Assembly: GCA_903970625.1 (NCBI GenBank)
Contig: CAJCJG010000040.1
Coordinates: 1-42,193, forward strand
DNA from: Solirubrobacterales bacterium 70-9
Lineage (GTDB): Bacteria; Pseudomonadota; Alphaproteobacteria; Acetobacterales; Acetobacteraceae
Length of the DNA stretch: 42,193 nucleotides
Direction of reading: 5' to 3'
Shown: piece by piece, positions 25,588 to 34,199 of the stretch
How positions within the stretch are numbered: the stretch's first letter is position 1
Layout: each line of letters starts with the position of its first letter
Notes under the pieces: generated by a model
The model's input: the letters and a program-made list of their open reading frames with translations, nothing else
Database searches by the model: none
What the model was told of the DNA's origin: nothing
Made by a program: the position numbers and the translations under genes

Positions 25588-26641
25588 ATAGCCACCGCCG
25601 CACCACGGAAAGCACCAATCGCCCCAGCCCCATGCGCCGCGCCACCGGCGGCGCCGTGCCGGTCAGCCGGGCGGCGAGATTTTTCCCCACCGTCTCGGCG
25701 ATCTCGGCGGCAAACGCCGCCACCACCGCGCTGCGCGCGAATTGCGCCAGCGGGCCGCGCAGGCTGTAGCGCACCTGCAATTCCATCACGGTCGCGTCCC
25801 GGTCGGCCTGCAACGCCACCGTGGCGTCGGCCGTCAGCCGCGTGCCGCTGAGCGCATCGCGCCCCTCGCCGCGCACTTGCGCCAGATGGCCCGGCCCGAA
25901 CGTCACCTCGGCGCGGCCGGCAAAGCGCGCCTTCATCGGCCCCAGTGCCAGCGCCAGGTCGCCGGCAATGTTTGGCCCGTCCTGCAAGGTCAGCCGCGCG
26001 CCCGGCACGCATTCGGCGATCAGCGCCGGGTTCTGCACCGCCGCCCACACCGCCGCCAAAGGTGCCGCGATCCGCAGCCGCTGCGCCAAAACCTCGCCAC
26101 CCGGCAAAACCGGCACAACCGGCTCGGCAACAGGCAAGGCAAACGTCGCGCGCGGCAACGGCTGCGGTGCCACAACATCCGGCGCCGGCGCCTCCGCCAG
26201 CACCCTCAATATTGCCCGCACGATCCCGACATACCCGGTGCAGCGGCACAGATTGCCGGCCAGCTCCAGCCGCACCCGCGCTTCGTCCGCGTCCGGCAGC
26301 CGCAGCACGATATCCCGCGCCGTCACCAGCATCCCCGGCGTACAGTAACCGCATTGCAGCGCATGCTCCGCCGTGAACGCCGCGCGCAGGCGGGCCATGA
26401 CGGGGTCGTCCTCCAGCCCCTCGATGGTGGTCACGAAAACTCCGTCGCAGGCGGCGGCAAAGGCGATGCACGCGCGGGCCGGCGCGCCGTCGATCAGCAC
26501 CGTGCAGGCGCCGCACACCCCATGCTCGCACCCCAGATGCGTGCCGGTCAGCAGCATGCTCTCCCGCAGAAAATCGGCGAGGTGCGTGCGCGGTTCGACG
26601 CTGGCGGTCACACCGGCGCCGTTGACCGTCATGCGGATCAT
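25571..26641 (-). CDS. Molybdenum hydroxylase [2Fe-2S] subunit fused to a CoxG domain
   Basis: A 356-residue fusion. Residues 1-155 are the small subunit of a xanthine dehydrogenase-family enzyme with both [2Fe-2S] clusters: C38, C43, C46, C58 (GCEHGVCGACTV) and C97, C100, C132, C134 (QCGYCTPG, NLCRCTGY). A linker rich in Pro and Ala leads to residues 185-330, a CoxG-like SRPBCC domain (LRIAAPLAAVWAAVQNPALI, then CVPGARL). CoxG is normally a separate protein that helps recruit the enzyme to the membrane. A hydrophobic C-terminus (LVLSVVRRWLFSLL) may serve the same purpose. The ATG overlaps the stop of the FAD subunit gene (ATGA), so the three subunits are translated in a chain. Confidence 0.9.
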   Translation of the reverse strand: MIRMTVNGAGVTASVEPRTHLADFLRESMLLTGTHLGCEHGVCGACTVLIDGAPARACIAFAAACDGVFVTTIEGLEDDPVMARLRAAFTAEHALQCGYCTPGMLVTARDIVLRLPDADEARVRLELAGNLCRCTGYVGIVRAILRVLAEAPAPDVVAPQPLPRATFALPVAEPVVPVLPGGEVLAQRLRIAAPLAAVWAAVQNPALIAECVPGARLTLQDGPNIAGDLALALGPMKARFAGRAEVTFGPGHLAQVRGEGRDALSGTRLTADATVALQADRDATVMELQVRYSLRGPLAQFARSAVVAAFAAEIAETVGKNLAARLTGTAPPVARRMGLGRLVLSVVRRWLFSLLS

Positions 26642-27351
26642 CCGGCTTCGGCCAGCGCCCGGGCAAGCACCACCCCAGGCAGCCCGCCCGGCATGGCGTC
26701 GCCCACCATTTGCGGCGCCCCACCGGTGGCGCCGATCACCGCGCGACGCACGGCTCCGTCGATCAGCACGGCCGCCATCGCATGCGCGAACTCCCCCGGC
26801 TTGCGACACGCCTTCACATAGCCCCACCGCGCCCCCGCCCCGAGCTTGGGCACGGCGACCGCCACCAGCAATTCCCCCGGCTGCAAGGCCGTCTGGAACG
26901 CGCCCCGGATGAAGTTTTGCATCGGGATACGCCGCCCGCGGCTGGTCAGCGCGTCGGCGCCGAGCGCCGTCAGCGTCGTCGGCCAGTCGGCCGCCGGGTC
27001 GGCATGGCACAGGCTGCCGCCGATGGTGCCGCGATTGCGGACGGCGCGGTAGGCGATCCCCTCCGCCACCCGCGCCAGCACATTGAGTCCGATATCCGGT
27101 ACCAGCCCGTCCGCGATGGCGGCGTGGGTGACGCAGGCGCCGATGGTCACGGACTGCGCTGTTTCCTCCACCCCGCGCAGCGCCGCCAGCCCCGCAATCG
27201 GCACCAGCAGCGACGGCCGGACCAGCCGAAAATTCAGCATCGGCCCGAGCGACTGCCCCCCAGCCAGCGCCCGCGAGTCCGCCCGCGCCAGCAGCGCGGT
27301 CGCCTCGGCCAGATCGACGGGATAGGCGAGGTCGAACGAAGCCGCCTTCAT
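26638..27351 (-). CDS. Molybdenum hydroxylase FAD subunit
   Basis: A 237-residue medium subunit that passes electrons from the Fe-S clusters to the acceptor through FAD. Seen: LAGGQSLGPMLNFRLVRPS, the FAD pyrophosphate motif, then ACVTHAAIA and AVRNRGTIGGSLCHADPAAD, the second FAD motif. Typical family members have 270-290 residues; this one lacks part of the C-terminal domain, although the last residues still resemble the family's helix. It overlaps both the large subunit gene upstream (27348) and the Fe-S gene downstream (26641). Confidence 0.92.
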   Translation of the reverse strand: MKAASFDLAYPVDLAEATALLARADSRALAGGQSLGPMLNFRLVRPSLLVPIAGLAALRGVEETAQSVTIGACVTHAAIADGLVPDIGLNVLARVAEGIAYRAVRNRGTIGGSLCHADPAADWPTTLTALGADALTSRGRRIPMQNFIRGAFQTALQPGELLVAVAVPKLGAGARWGYVKACRKPGEFAHAMAAVLIDGAVRRAVIGATGGAPQMVGDAMPGGLPGVVLARALAEAG

Positions 27352-29675
27352 CGCGCCAGCGCGGCCAGCAGTCGGGCCGGCGTGATCGGCAGTTCGTGAA
27401 TCGCCACCCCCAGCGGCCGCAGTGCGTCGTTGACCGCGTTGGCAATCGCCGCCGGTGGCCCGATGGCCCCGCCCTCACCGATTCCTTTTTGCCCGAACGT
27501 GCTGTAGGGCGACGGCGTCTCCATGTGAAAGATGCGCAGCTTCGGCATCTCTGTCGCGCCGGGCAGGCTGTATTCAGCCAGGGTAGAAGCCAGCGGCTGC
27601 CCCTGCTCGTCGAACGGCATTTCCTCCAGCAGCGCCGTCCCGATCCCCTGCGCGGTGCCACCGGCCACCTGCCCATCGACGATCATCGGGTTCAGCAGCA
27701 CGCCGCCATCCTCGACGATCACGTAGTCCAGAATTTTGACCCCCCCGAGGTCGGTGTCGATTTCCACAATGCAGGCGTGGGCCGCATAGCTGAACGTGCC
27801 GCTGTCCCGCACCGGCTTGTAGCCGGAGGTCACTTCCAGCCCGCTGCCGGCCACGCCCGCCGGAAGGTCCTGCGGCCGGCGATACCAGGTGCGCGCCACG
27901 TCCGCGATGGCGACGCTGGCGGTGGCGGACGCCACAACGTCGCGCCCGACCCGCACCGTCTCCGGCGCCGCCTGCAACAGATGCGCGCCAATGGCGGCGA
28001 TGCGCCCGGCCAGTTCCGTGCAGGCGCTGGCGACCGCACCCCCCGCCATCACCGCGCAGCGCGAGCCCCAGGTGCCGGTGGAATAGGGCGTCAGCGCCGT
28101 GTCGCCATGCACCACCATGATGCGGTCGATGGGGATGCCCAGAATTTCGTGCCCCACCTGCGCCAGCGTCGTCTCCAACCCCTGCCCGTGGGACTGGATG
28201 CCCACCCGCAGTTCCAGCCCGCCATCCGGCGTCAGCCGCGCCACCGCCTGCTCGAACCCCGGCACCATCGGAATGCCCCAGCCGGCATAGACGGACGTGC
28301 CGTGCGCCGCCTGCTCGCAAAAGATCGACAGCCCGACGCCGACCAGCGTCTTGGTGTCGATTTGCGCCGCCTGCCGCCGCCGCACCGTGGGAATGTCGAT
28401 GGCCGCCACCGCGCGCCGCAGGCACTCCGGATAGTCGCCGCTATCGAAATGTTTTTGCGTGATGTTGTCGAACGGCATCGCCTCCGCCGGCACCAGATTG
28501 CGCAGCCGGGCTTCGTGCGGCTCGATGCCGGCTTCGTGGGCGATGGCGTCCATGATGGTCTCCATCGCGTAGCAGACTCCCGCGCGCGCCACGCCGCGAT
28601 AGGGCAGGATCGGCGGCTTGTTGGTGGCCGCCGACCATGTCCGGCAGCGATAGGCCTGCATCGTGTAAGGGCCGGGCAGGATGCTGGCGATTTGCGCCGC
28701 TTCCAGGCAGGCGGAGAACGGGTAGATCGAGTAGGCCCCCGCATCGACGGTCGCCTCCGCTTCCAGCGCCAGCAATTTCCCGTCCGCGTCGGCATAAGCG
28801 GCGATATCGTAAAAATGCTCGCGGCAATCGGCATTGCCCGTCAATTGCTCCCGCCGGTCCTCGATCCAGCGCACCGGATGCCCGAGCTTCTTCGCGAGCC
28901 ACCCCGCGACGACCTCCTCCGGCAGCAAAATCCCCTTGTAGCCGAACCCGCCGCCGACATCGGGGGCGACGACGCGCACCCGCCCCTCGTCCAGCCCCAG
29001 ACACTCGGCAAGGCCGGAGCGGACGATGTGCGGCATTTGCGTGGAAGTATGCAGCACAAGTTGCTCCAGCCGCCGGTCCCACACGGCCACAACGCCCCGC
29101 CCCTCCAACGGCGACATGCACTGCCGCGCGGTCCGCAGCCGCCGGCGCACGACGATGGCGGCGGCCGCCCGGATCGCGTCGAGGTCCGCTTCCACCACCG
29201 TTTCGAGGAACACGTTGTCGCCCCAGTGCTCATGGACCAGCGCGGCGCCGGGCTTTCGCGCTTCCAGCATGTCCACCACCGGCGGCAGTTCGTCGAACTC
29301 CGGTTCGGCCTGCTCGGCAAGGTCCTCGGCCTCGGCTCGGGTGGGTGCGACGCAGACGGCGATGGCTTCGCCGACATAGCGGACTTTGCCGGACGCCAGC
29401 ACCGGCTGGTCCGAGCGTTTGAAGCCGGGCAGGGCGGAGATGGCAGTGATCGGCTGGACGCCGATCAGATCGGCCGCAGTAAAAATTCTCCCGGCGGCGC
29501 CGGGCGGCAGGCGAATGCCGCGCAGTCGGGCATGGGCCACGGGGCTGCGCACGAAGGCAAGGTTTTGCGCACCGGGGAGCGCGATGTCGGCAATGAACTC
29601 GCCCCGGCCGCGCAAATACCGGTCGTCCTCCTTGCGGGGGACACTGTGGCCTATACCGTGGGTGGTTTTGGTCAT
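27348..29675 (-). CDS. Molybdenum hydroxylase molybdopterin (large) subunit
   Basis: A 775-residue large subunit of the xanthine dehydrogenase / aldehyde oxidase family, which hydroxylates an aromatic or heterocyclic carbon using water. Seen: GHSVPRKEDDRYLRGRGEF at the start, VRYVGEAIAV, APDVGGGFGYKG, VGIQSHGQGLETTLAQV, and the catalytic Glu at about E734 in GQKGIGEGGAIGPP. The active-site loop reads PYRGVARAG rather than the AYxCSFR loop of true CO dehydrogenase, so this is not a CO oxidiser. The substrate is unknown; an N-heterocycle is a reasonable guess from the neighbouring hydrolases. First gene of a three-gene overlapping operon. Confidence 0.93.
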   Translation of the reverse strand: MTKTTHGIGHSVPRKEDDRYLRGRGEFIADIALPGAQNLAFVRSPVAHARLRGIRLPPGAAGRIFTAADLIGVQPITAISALPGFKRSDQPVLASGKVRYVGEAIAVCVAPTRAEAEDLAEQAEPEFDELPPVVDMLEARKPGAALVHEHWGDNVFLETVVEADLDAIRAAAAIVVRRRLRTARQCMSPLEGRGVVAVWDRRLEQLVLHTSTQMPHIVRSGLAECLGLDEGRVRVVAPDVGGGFGYKGILLPEEVVAGWLAKKLGHPVRWIEDRREQLTGNADCREHFYDIAAYADADGKLLALEAEATVDAGAYSIYPFSACLEAAQIASILPGPYTMQAYRCRTWSAATNKPPILPYRGVARAGVCYAMETIMDAIAHEAGIEPHEARLRNLVPAEAMPFDNITQKHFDSGDYPECLRRAVAAIDIPTVRRRQAAQIDTKTLVGVGLSIFCEQAAHGTSVYAGWGIPMVPGFEQAVARLTPDGGLELRVGIQSHGQGLETTLAQVGHEILGIPIDRIMVVHGDTALTPYSTGTWGSRCAVMAGGAVASACTELAGRIAAIGAHLLQAAPETVRVGRDVVASATASVAIADVARTWYRRPQDLPAGVAGSGLEVTSGYKPVRDSGTFSYAAHACIVEIDTDLGGVKILDYVIVEDGGVLLNPMIVDGQVAGGTAQGIGTALLEEMPFDEQGQPLASTLAEYSLPGATEMPKLRIFHMETPSPYSTFGQKGIGEGGAIGPPAAIANAVNDALRPLGVAIHELPITPARLLAALAR

Positions 29676-29701
29676 CCGCTCGGGTATGCGATGCGCCGGA
29701 T

Positions 29702-30235
29702 CTACCCGTAAACCGCATCCATCGGCACGACGACCCCGATCTCGGGCAAGTCGAGGCTTTCCCCAATCGGCTCCACCACCCAGTTGGAGCTCCGCCGTAG
29801 CGCGACGGGCTTGGTCGTCGTGTCGCCCGAGACCGGCAGGATCGCGTAGGCCAGGATCGAGGGCACGGTGGCGTATTCGGTCGGCTTCTCCTCCAGGTCC
29901 GCCTTGCGGGTGGAGGGGGACAGCACCTCGATCACCACAATCGGTTCGACAATGCGCAAGCTGCCAGTCTGGCCGTGCGGCAGTACAACGACATCAGGAT
30001 AGCGGATACGCGCCGGCTGCGTTGCGACTTTCAGGGGCACGCCGAGGACTTCGTACTCGGCCGACACGCGGCTTTTCAGAGCGTCGGTGATGCGGTCGAT
30101 GACGCGCGCATGGTCCAGCGTGCCGCCGTTCATCGCGACCGGCCGCGAACCGTCGAACTCGTAACGCTCCGGCTGCTCCTGCTCCCAAGCGAGGAACTCG
30201 GCCAGCGACATTCGGGGCCGCGCAATGACATTCAT
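29702..30235 (-). CDS. Uma2 family protein (PD-(D/E)XK nuclease fold)
   Basis: A 177-residue Uma2-type protein. The nuclease-like core shows YEFDGSRPVAMNGGTLDHA, then the metal residues D in RIRYPDVVV and E in VVIEVLSPSTRKADLEEK. The family is large in cyanobacteria and mobile regions; function is unknown, with a possible restriction-like role. ATG 30235 has AAAGGTG about eight bases upstream. It sits between the molybdenum hydroxylase operon and the divergent amidohydrolase gene, and seems unrelated to the pathway, so it may be an insertion. Confidence 0.9.
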   Translation of the reverse strand: MNVIARPRMSLAEFLAWEQEQPERYEFDGSRPVAMNGGTLDHARVIDRITDALKSRVSAEYEVLGVPLKVATQPARIRYPDVVVLPHGQTGSLRIVEPIVVIEVLSPSTRKADLEEKPTEYATVPSILAYAILPVSGDTTTKPVALRRSSNWVVEPIGESLDLPEIGVVVPMDAVYG

Positions 30236-30307
30236 GGCCTGCACCTTTCGCCAAAGACTGGTATCACAAACGCTATCGTGCGCGAAGATCGTCTCATGGA
30301 GGCAATC

Positions 30308-31564
30308 ATGGACCACCCCTTCGACCTCCTCCTCCGCAACGGCCGCGTCATCGACCCGGCGACCGGGCGGGACGGCGTCGCGGACGTGGCCATCACCGCC
30401 GGCCGGATCGCCGCCATCGAACCGAACATCACGGCCACGGCGAGCGAAACCATCGACGTCACCGGCAAAATAATCACCGCCGGCCTCATCGACACGCACG
30501 CCCACGTCTATCAGCACGTCACCGGCCGGTTCGGGCTGGCGGCGGACATGGTGGGGGTGGGGTCGGCGGTCACGACCGTGGTGGATCAGGGCGGGCCGTC
30601 CTGCATGACCATTCCGGGGTTTCGCCACTTCATCGCCAATCCGGCGCGCACCCGCGTGCTGTGCTTCATCTCCGCCTATCTGGTCGGCGGGCTGGAGGGG
30701 CATCTGTATCCGGAACTGTATGGCCCGAAGCAGGTCGATGTCGCCGCGACCGTGAAGGCCGCGCGGGCGAATGCGGACATCGTGCGCGGCATCAAGGCAC
30801 ATGCCGAAATCGGCGGCGCTTCCCGCTGGGGGCTGGAGGTCATCAAGCTGGGGCGGGAGATCGCGCGCGGCGCGGGGCTGCCGCTGTATATTCACTTGGG
30901 CCAGCTATGGCCGATGGCGGACAAAACGACCGTCGATGCCGACGAAGTGGTGCGCGCCCTGCTGCCGATCATGGAACCCGGCGACGTGCTGGCGCACCCG
31001 TTCACGCGGCACCCGGGCGGCTTCATCTCCGGCGAGACCGGCGAGGTGCATCCGTTGGTGTGGGCCGCGATGGAGCGGGGGGTGACGATCGACGTGGGCC
31101 ACGGCTCCCACTTCAGCTTCGCCATGGCCCGCAAGGTGCTGGCCGCCGGCATCCTGCCCACGACGCTGGGCGCCGACATGCACGGCTACAACGTGCGCGC
31201 GCCAGGGGCCGATGGTGGGGAGCGGTCGGCCAATCCGTTCTTCGGCGTCGCCCCGTTCAGCCTCACACACGCAATGACGGAGCTGCTGACTCTCGGCATG
31301 AAGCTGCCCGACATCGTGGCCACCGTGACCAGCAATCCGGCAAAGATGCTCGGGATGGCCGACAGCATCGGCTCGCTGCAAACGGGGCGGGAGGCGGACA
31401 TCTCCGTCCTCGACATCCTGCCCGGCCGGTTCGAGCTGCGCGACAACAGCGGCGAGCGGGTGGAGGCGGACCGGATGATCGTGCCGTGCTTCGCGGTGCG
31501 GGCCGGGCAAAGGTGCGCGCTCGACAGCCCGTTGATCCCGGCGCCGCTGCGCCTCGCGGCCTAG
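30308..31564 (+). CDS. Cyclic amidohydrolase / metal-dependent deacetylase family
   Basis: A 418-residue TIM-barrel amidohydrolase. Seen: LLLRNGRVIDPATGRDGVAD, the metal motif DTHAHV (H64, H66), a possible carboxylated Lys K163 in GIKAHAEIGG, LYIHLG, VLAHPFTRHP and LGADMHGYNV with a late metal-binding Asp. It resembles the deacetylase/dihydroorotase-like branch, which opens cyclic amides or removes N-acyl groups. ATG 30308 is chosen over 30296 because GGAGG lies seven bases upstream. It ends convergently with the BKACE gene, their stop codons sharing a CTAG. The role in ring opening is inferred from neighbours. Confidence 0.92.
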   Translation: MDHPFDLLLRNGRVIDPATGRDGVADVAITAGRIAAIEPNITATASETIDVTGKIITAGLIDTHAHVYQHVTGRFGLAADMVGVGSAVTTVVDQGGPSCMTIPGFRHFIANPARTRVLCFISAYLVGGLEGHLYPELYGPKQVDVAATVKAARANADIVRGIKAHAEIGGASRWGLEVIKLGREIARGAGLPLYIHLGQLWPMADKTTVDADEVVRALLPIMEPGDVLAHPFTRHPGGFISGETGEVHPLVWAAMERGVTIDVGHGSHFSFAMARKVLAAGILPTTLGADMHGYNVRAPGADGGERSANPFFGVAPFSLTHAMTELLTLGMKLPDIVATVTSNPAKMLGMADSIGSLQTGREADISVLDILPGRFELRDNSGERVEADRMIVPCFAVRAGQRCALDSPLIPAPLRLAA

Positions 31565-32493
31565 AATTCCACCCGGTCGCCGCCCTTCAGTTCCAAAATC
31601 TCGCGCGCCTCGTCGGGGGTCGCGACCTCCAGACCCAACCCCTCGATGATCTGCCGCACTTTGCGCACCTGGGCGGCGTTGCTCTCGGCCAGCTTGCCCG
31701 CGCCGATCCACAGGCTGTCTTCCAGGCCCACGCGCACGTTGCCGCCCATGGCCGCCGCCATCGCCGCCACCGGCAACTGGTTGCGCCCGGCGCCGAGCAC
31801 GGACCAGCGATAGTGCTTGCCGAACAGGCGGTCGGCGGTGCGCTTCATGTGCATCACATCGTCGGGGTGCGGCCCGATGCCACCCAAAATGCCGAACACG
31901 GTCTGGACGAACAAAGGCGGCTTGACCAACCCGCGTTCGAGGAAATGCGCCAAATTATAGAGGTGCGAGGTATCGTAGCACTCGAACTCGAACCGCGTGC
32001 CGGCGTCGCCCAGCGTGGTCAGGACGAACTCGATGTCCTGAAAACTGTTGCGGAACACGAGGTCGCGGGAGCCTTCCAGCGCCTTGGCCTCCCAGTCGTG
32101 CTTGAACTCCGTGAAGCGCCTTAGCATCGGGAACAGGCCGAAATTCATCGAGCCCATGTTCAGCGAGGCAACCTCCGGCTTGAACTGCTGAGCCGGTTTG
32201 ACCCGTTCCTGCACCGTCATCCAGGCGGCGCCGCCGGTGGTCAGGTTCACCACCGCGTTGCTGGCCTGCTTGATCTGCGGCAGGAATTTGCCGAAGGCTT
32301 CCGGCGTCTGATCAGGACGTCCGTCCTCCGGATTGCGGGCGTGCAGGTGGATGATCGCCGCCCCGGCTTCGGCGGCGCCGAGGGCGGCTTCGGTGATCTC
32401 AGCGGGCGTGACCGGCAGATAGGGCGACATCGAGGGCGTGTGGACCGACCCGGTGATGGCGCAAGTGATGATGGTCTTGTTCCGCAACGCCAC
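31561..32493 (-). CDS. Beta-keto acid cleavage enzyme (BKACE, DUF849)
   Basis: A 310-residue enzyme of the BKACE family, which uses acetyl-CoA to cleave a beta-keto acid into an acetoacetate and an acyl-CoA with a zinc ion. Seen: TIITCAITGSVHTPSMSPYL, the zinc pair H49 and H51 in IIHLHARNPEDGRP, VVNLTTGG, SLNMGSMNFG and LGAGRNQLP near the C-terminus. Members near transporters and dehydrogenases usually act in a specific catabolic route. GTG 32493 has a G-run about eight bases upstream and gives the family length; the ATG-type frame upstream is too long. It is divergent from the ABC importer operon, with a 188-base control region. Confidence 0.93.
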   Translation of the reverse strand: MALRNKTIITCAITGSVHTPSMSPYLPVTPAEITEAALGAAEAGAAIIHLHARNPEDGRPDQTPEAFGKFLPQIKQASNAVVNLTTGGAAWMTVQERVKPAQQFKPEVASLNMGSMNFGLFPMLRRFTEFKHDWEAKALEGSRDLVFRNSFQDIEFVLTTLGDAGTRFEFECYDTSHLYNLAHFLERGLVKPPLFVQTVFGILGGIGPHPDDVMHMKRTADRLFGKHYRWSVLGAGRNQLPVAAMAAAMGGNVRVGLEDSLWIGAGKLAESNAAQVRKVRQIIEGLGLEVATPDEAREILELKGGDRVEF

Positions 32494-32681
32494 GACAACG
32501 CCCCCTTTTTTCCGACAAGCCAGCCGCAAGCCTGCCACGGCGCCGCGCATCGGGGTAGCCTGCGGCGAACGACCGCACGGCGGGTGTTGCACGCTTCTTG
32601 CTCAGCCGTCAGGGTGCGCATGGTCGGAGTGTGGGATGTCGGCAGCTTGGGGCAGATCGTTCGCGTGAAGGTCATCGCCGC

Positions 32682-33449
32682 ATGAACGACGCGCTGCATG
32701 ATTTGCCGCCCGGGATCGCGCAGGCGCAGGCCGCCGAACTGGTGGCGGAGAGCATCGTCGTGCAATTCCAGGGACTCATGGCGATTTCCGATGTCAGCCT
32801 GAAGGTGGAGCGCCACGAGATTTTTGGGCTGATCGGCCCGAACGGCGCCGGCAAGACGACGCTGGTGAACTGCCTGACCGGGTTCCAGCGGCCCAGCACC
32901 GGACGCGTGTTGCTGGCCGGCGAGGACACGACCGGGTGGAGGCCCGACAAGTTCCGCAAACAGGGGATCGCCCGCACCTTCCAGGCCGGGCGGCTGTTCC
33001 GCGACATGACGGTGGCGGAGAATGTGGAGGTGACGGCGCTGGGCCTCGGCATGTCCCGCCGGGCCGCGCATGAGCACGCGATGGCGATGCTGGCGTGGGT
33101 GGGCCTTGCCGACAAGGCGGACGCGGTGGCCGGCACGCTGCCGTACACGGACGAGCGGCGCGTCGGCATCGCGCGGGCGATGGTGATGTCGCCCGCGTTC
33201 GTGTTGCTGGACGAGCCGGCCGCCGGCATGTCGGACGCGGAGTGCGACGATCTCATGCACACGATCGTGGCGATCCCGAAGGAATTCACCTGCGGCGTGC
33301 TGCTGATCGAGCACAACATGGGCGTGATCATGGGCGTGTGCGACCGCATCCATGTGCTGGACGGCGGGCGCACGATCGCGCAGGGATTGCCTGCGGAAAT
33401 CCGCAGCGATGCCAACGTCATTTCCGCCTATCTCGGCATGGAGGGCTGA
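32682..33449 (+). CDS. livG: Branched-chain amino acid-type ABC importer ATPase LivG-like
   Basis: A 255-residue ATP-binding subunit, first gene of a four-gene importer operon. Walker A GPNGAGKTT at 52-60; Q-loop region RTFQAGRLF; Walker B FVLLDEPAAGM with E178; H-loop H211 in IEHNM. The signature motif, normally LSxGQ-type, reads LPYTDERR (153-160), so it is degenerate on this subunit; the partner LivF has an intact LSGGEQQ. In heterodimeric ATPases one of the two sites is often weakened, so activity may persist. It has the long LivG-type insert (LSxGQ region upstream of Walker B preceded by RRAAHEHAMAML). Confidence 0.93.
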   Translation: MNDALHDLPPGIAQAQAAELVAESIVVQFQGLMAISDVSLKVERHEIFGLIGPNGAGKTTLVNCLTGFQRPSTGRVLLAGEDTTGWRPDKFRKQGIARTFQAGRLFRDMTVAENVEVTALGLGMSRRAAHEHAMAMLAWVGLADKADAVAGTLPYTDERRVGIARAMVMSPAFVLLDEPAAGMSDAECDDLMHTIVAIPKEFTCGVLLIEHNMGVIMGVCDRIHVLDGGRTIAQGLPAEIRSDANVISAYLGMEG

Positions 33450-33455
33450 CGCGCC

Positions 33456-34199
33456 ATGCTGGACGTCAACGACATCCACGTCACCTACGGCCGGCTGCGC
33501 GCGCTGAAAGGCGTGTCGCTGTCTGTCAAGGAGGGCGAGATCGTCTGCCTGATCGGGCCGAACGGGGCGGGCAAATCGACGACGCTCGCGTCCATCGCCG
33601 GCGGTGTCACGCCACATCGCGGGACGATCTCGCTGGAGGGAAAGCCGCTGGCCGGCGTCGGGCCGGAGGGCATTGCGCGCCTCGGCGTGTCGCTGGTGCC
33701 GGAGGGGCGGCATGTGTTCGGCGCGCTGACGGTGGCGGAAAATCTGCGCGTGGCGACCTATATGCGCAAGGATCGCAGCGCCATCGCCGCCGACTACGAC
33801 CGCGTACTGGCGCTGTTCCCGCGCCTGCAAGAACGCATCGGCAGCCCCGGCGGCCGCCTGTCCGGCGGCGAGCAGCAGATGCTGGTGATTGCGCGCGCGC
33901 TGCTGACCAAGCCGCGTTTGTTGTTGGTGGACGAACCCTCGCTGGGGCTGGCGCCGAAGATCGTCGATCAGGTGTACGACATCCTGCTGGCTGCGCGGAA
34001 GATGGAGGGGCTGACGCTGTTGATCAACGAGCAGAGTTCCCACCGCATCCTCAAGCATGCCGACCGTATTTATGTGATTCGCGGCGGGCACATCCAGTTG
34101 CACGACACCGCCGCCAATTTGCAGGACGGCGAGGCGATCAAGCGCGCCTATTTCGGCTTCGGCGAGGAAGCCGCCATCGACGAGGAGGACGCGGCGTGA
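33456..34199 (+). CDS. livF: Branched-chain amino acid-type ABC importer ATPase LivF-like
   Basis: A 247-residue ATP-binding subunit. Walker A GPNGAGKST at about 34-42; the LivF landmark VSLVPEGRHVFGALTVAENL; intact signature GGRLSGGEQQMLVIARAL; Walker B LLLVDEPSLGL; then LLINEQSSHRIL, where the H-loop His is replaced by a Gln-Ser-Ser-His arrangement usual for LivF. The acidic C-terminal tail (AAIDEEDAA) is an addition. It begins six bases after livG and overlaps livH by GTGA. Confidence 0.95.
   Translation: MLDVNDIHVTYGRLRALKGVSLSVKEGEIVCLIGPNGAGKSTTLASIAGGVTPHRGTISLEGKPLAGVGPEGIARLGVSLVPEGRHVFGALTVAENLRVATYMRKDRSAIAADYDRVLALFPRLQERIGSPGGRLSGGEQQMLVIARALLTKPRLLLVDEPSLGLAPKIVDQVYDILLAARKMEGLTLLINEQSSHRILKHADRIYVIRGGHIQLHDTAANLQDGEAIKRAYFGFGEEAAIDEEDAA

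Noticed and set aside
27348-29675. Aerobic CO dehydrogenase (coxL)
   Set aside because: The AYxCSFR active-site loop of true CO dehydrogenase is absent; the loop reads PYRGVARAG.
27396-29711. Plus-strand 771-codon ORF
   Set aside because: Antisense of the molybdenum hydroxylase large subunit; Arg/His-rich shadow composition.
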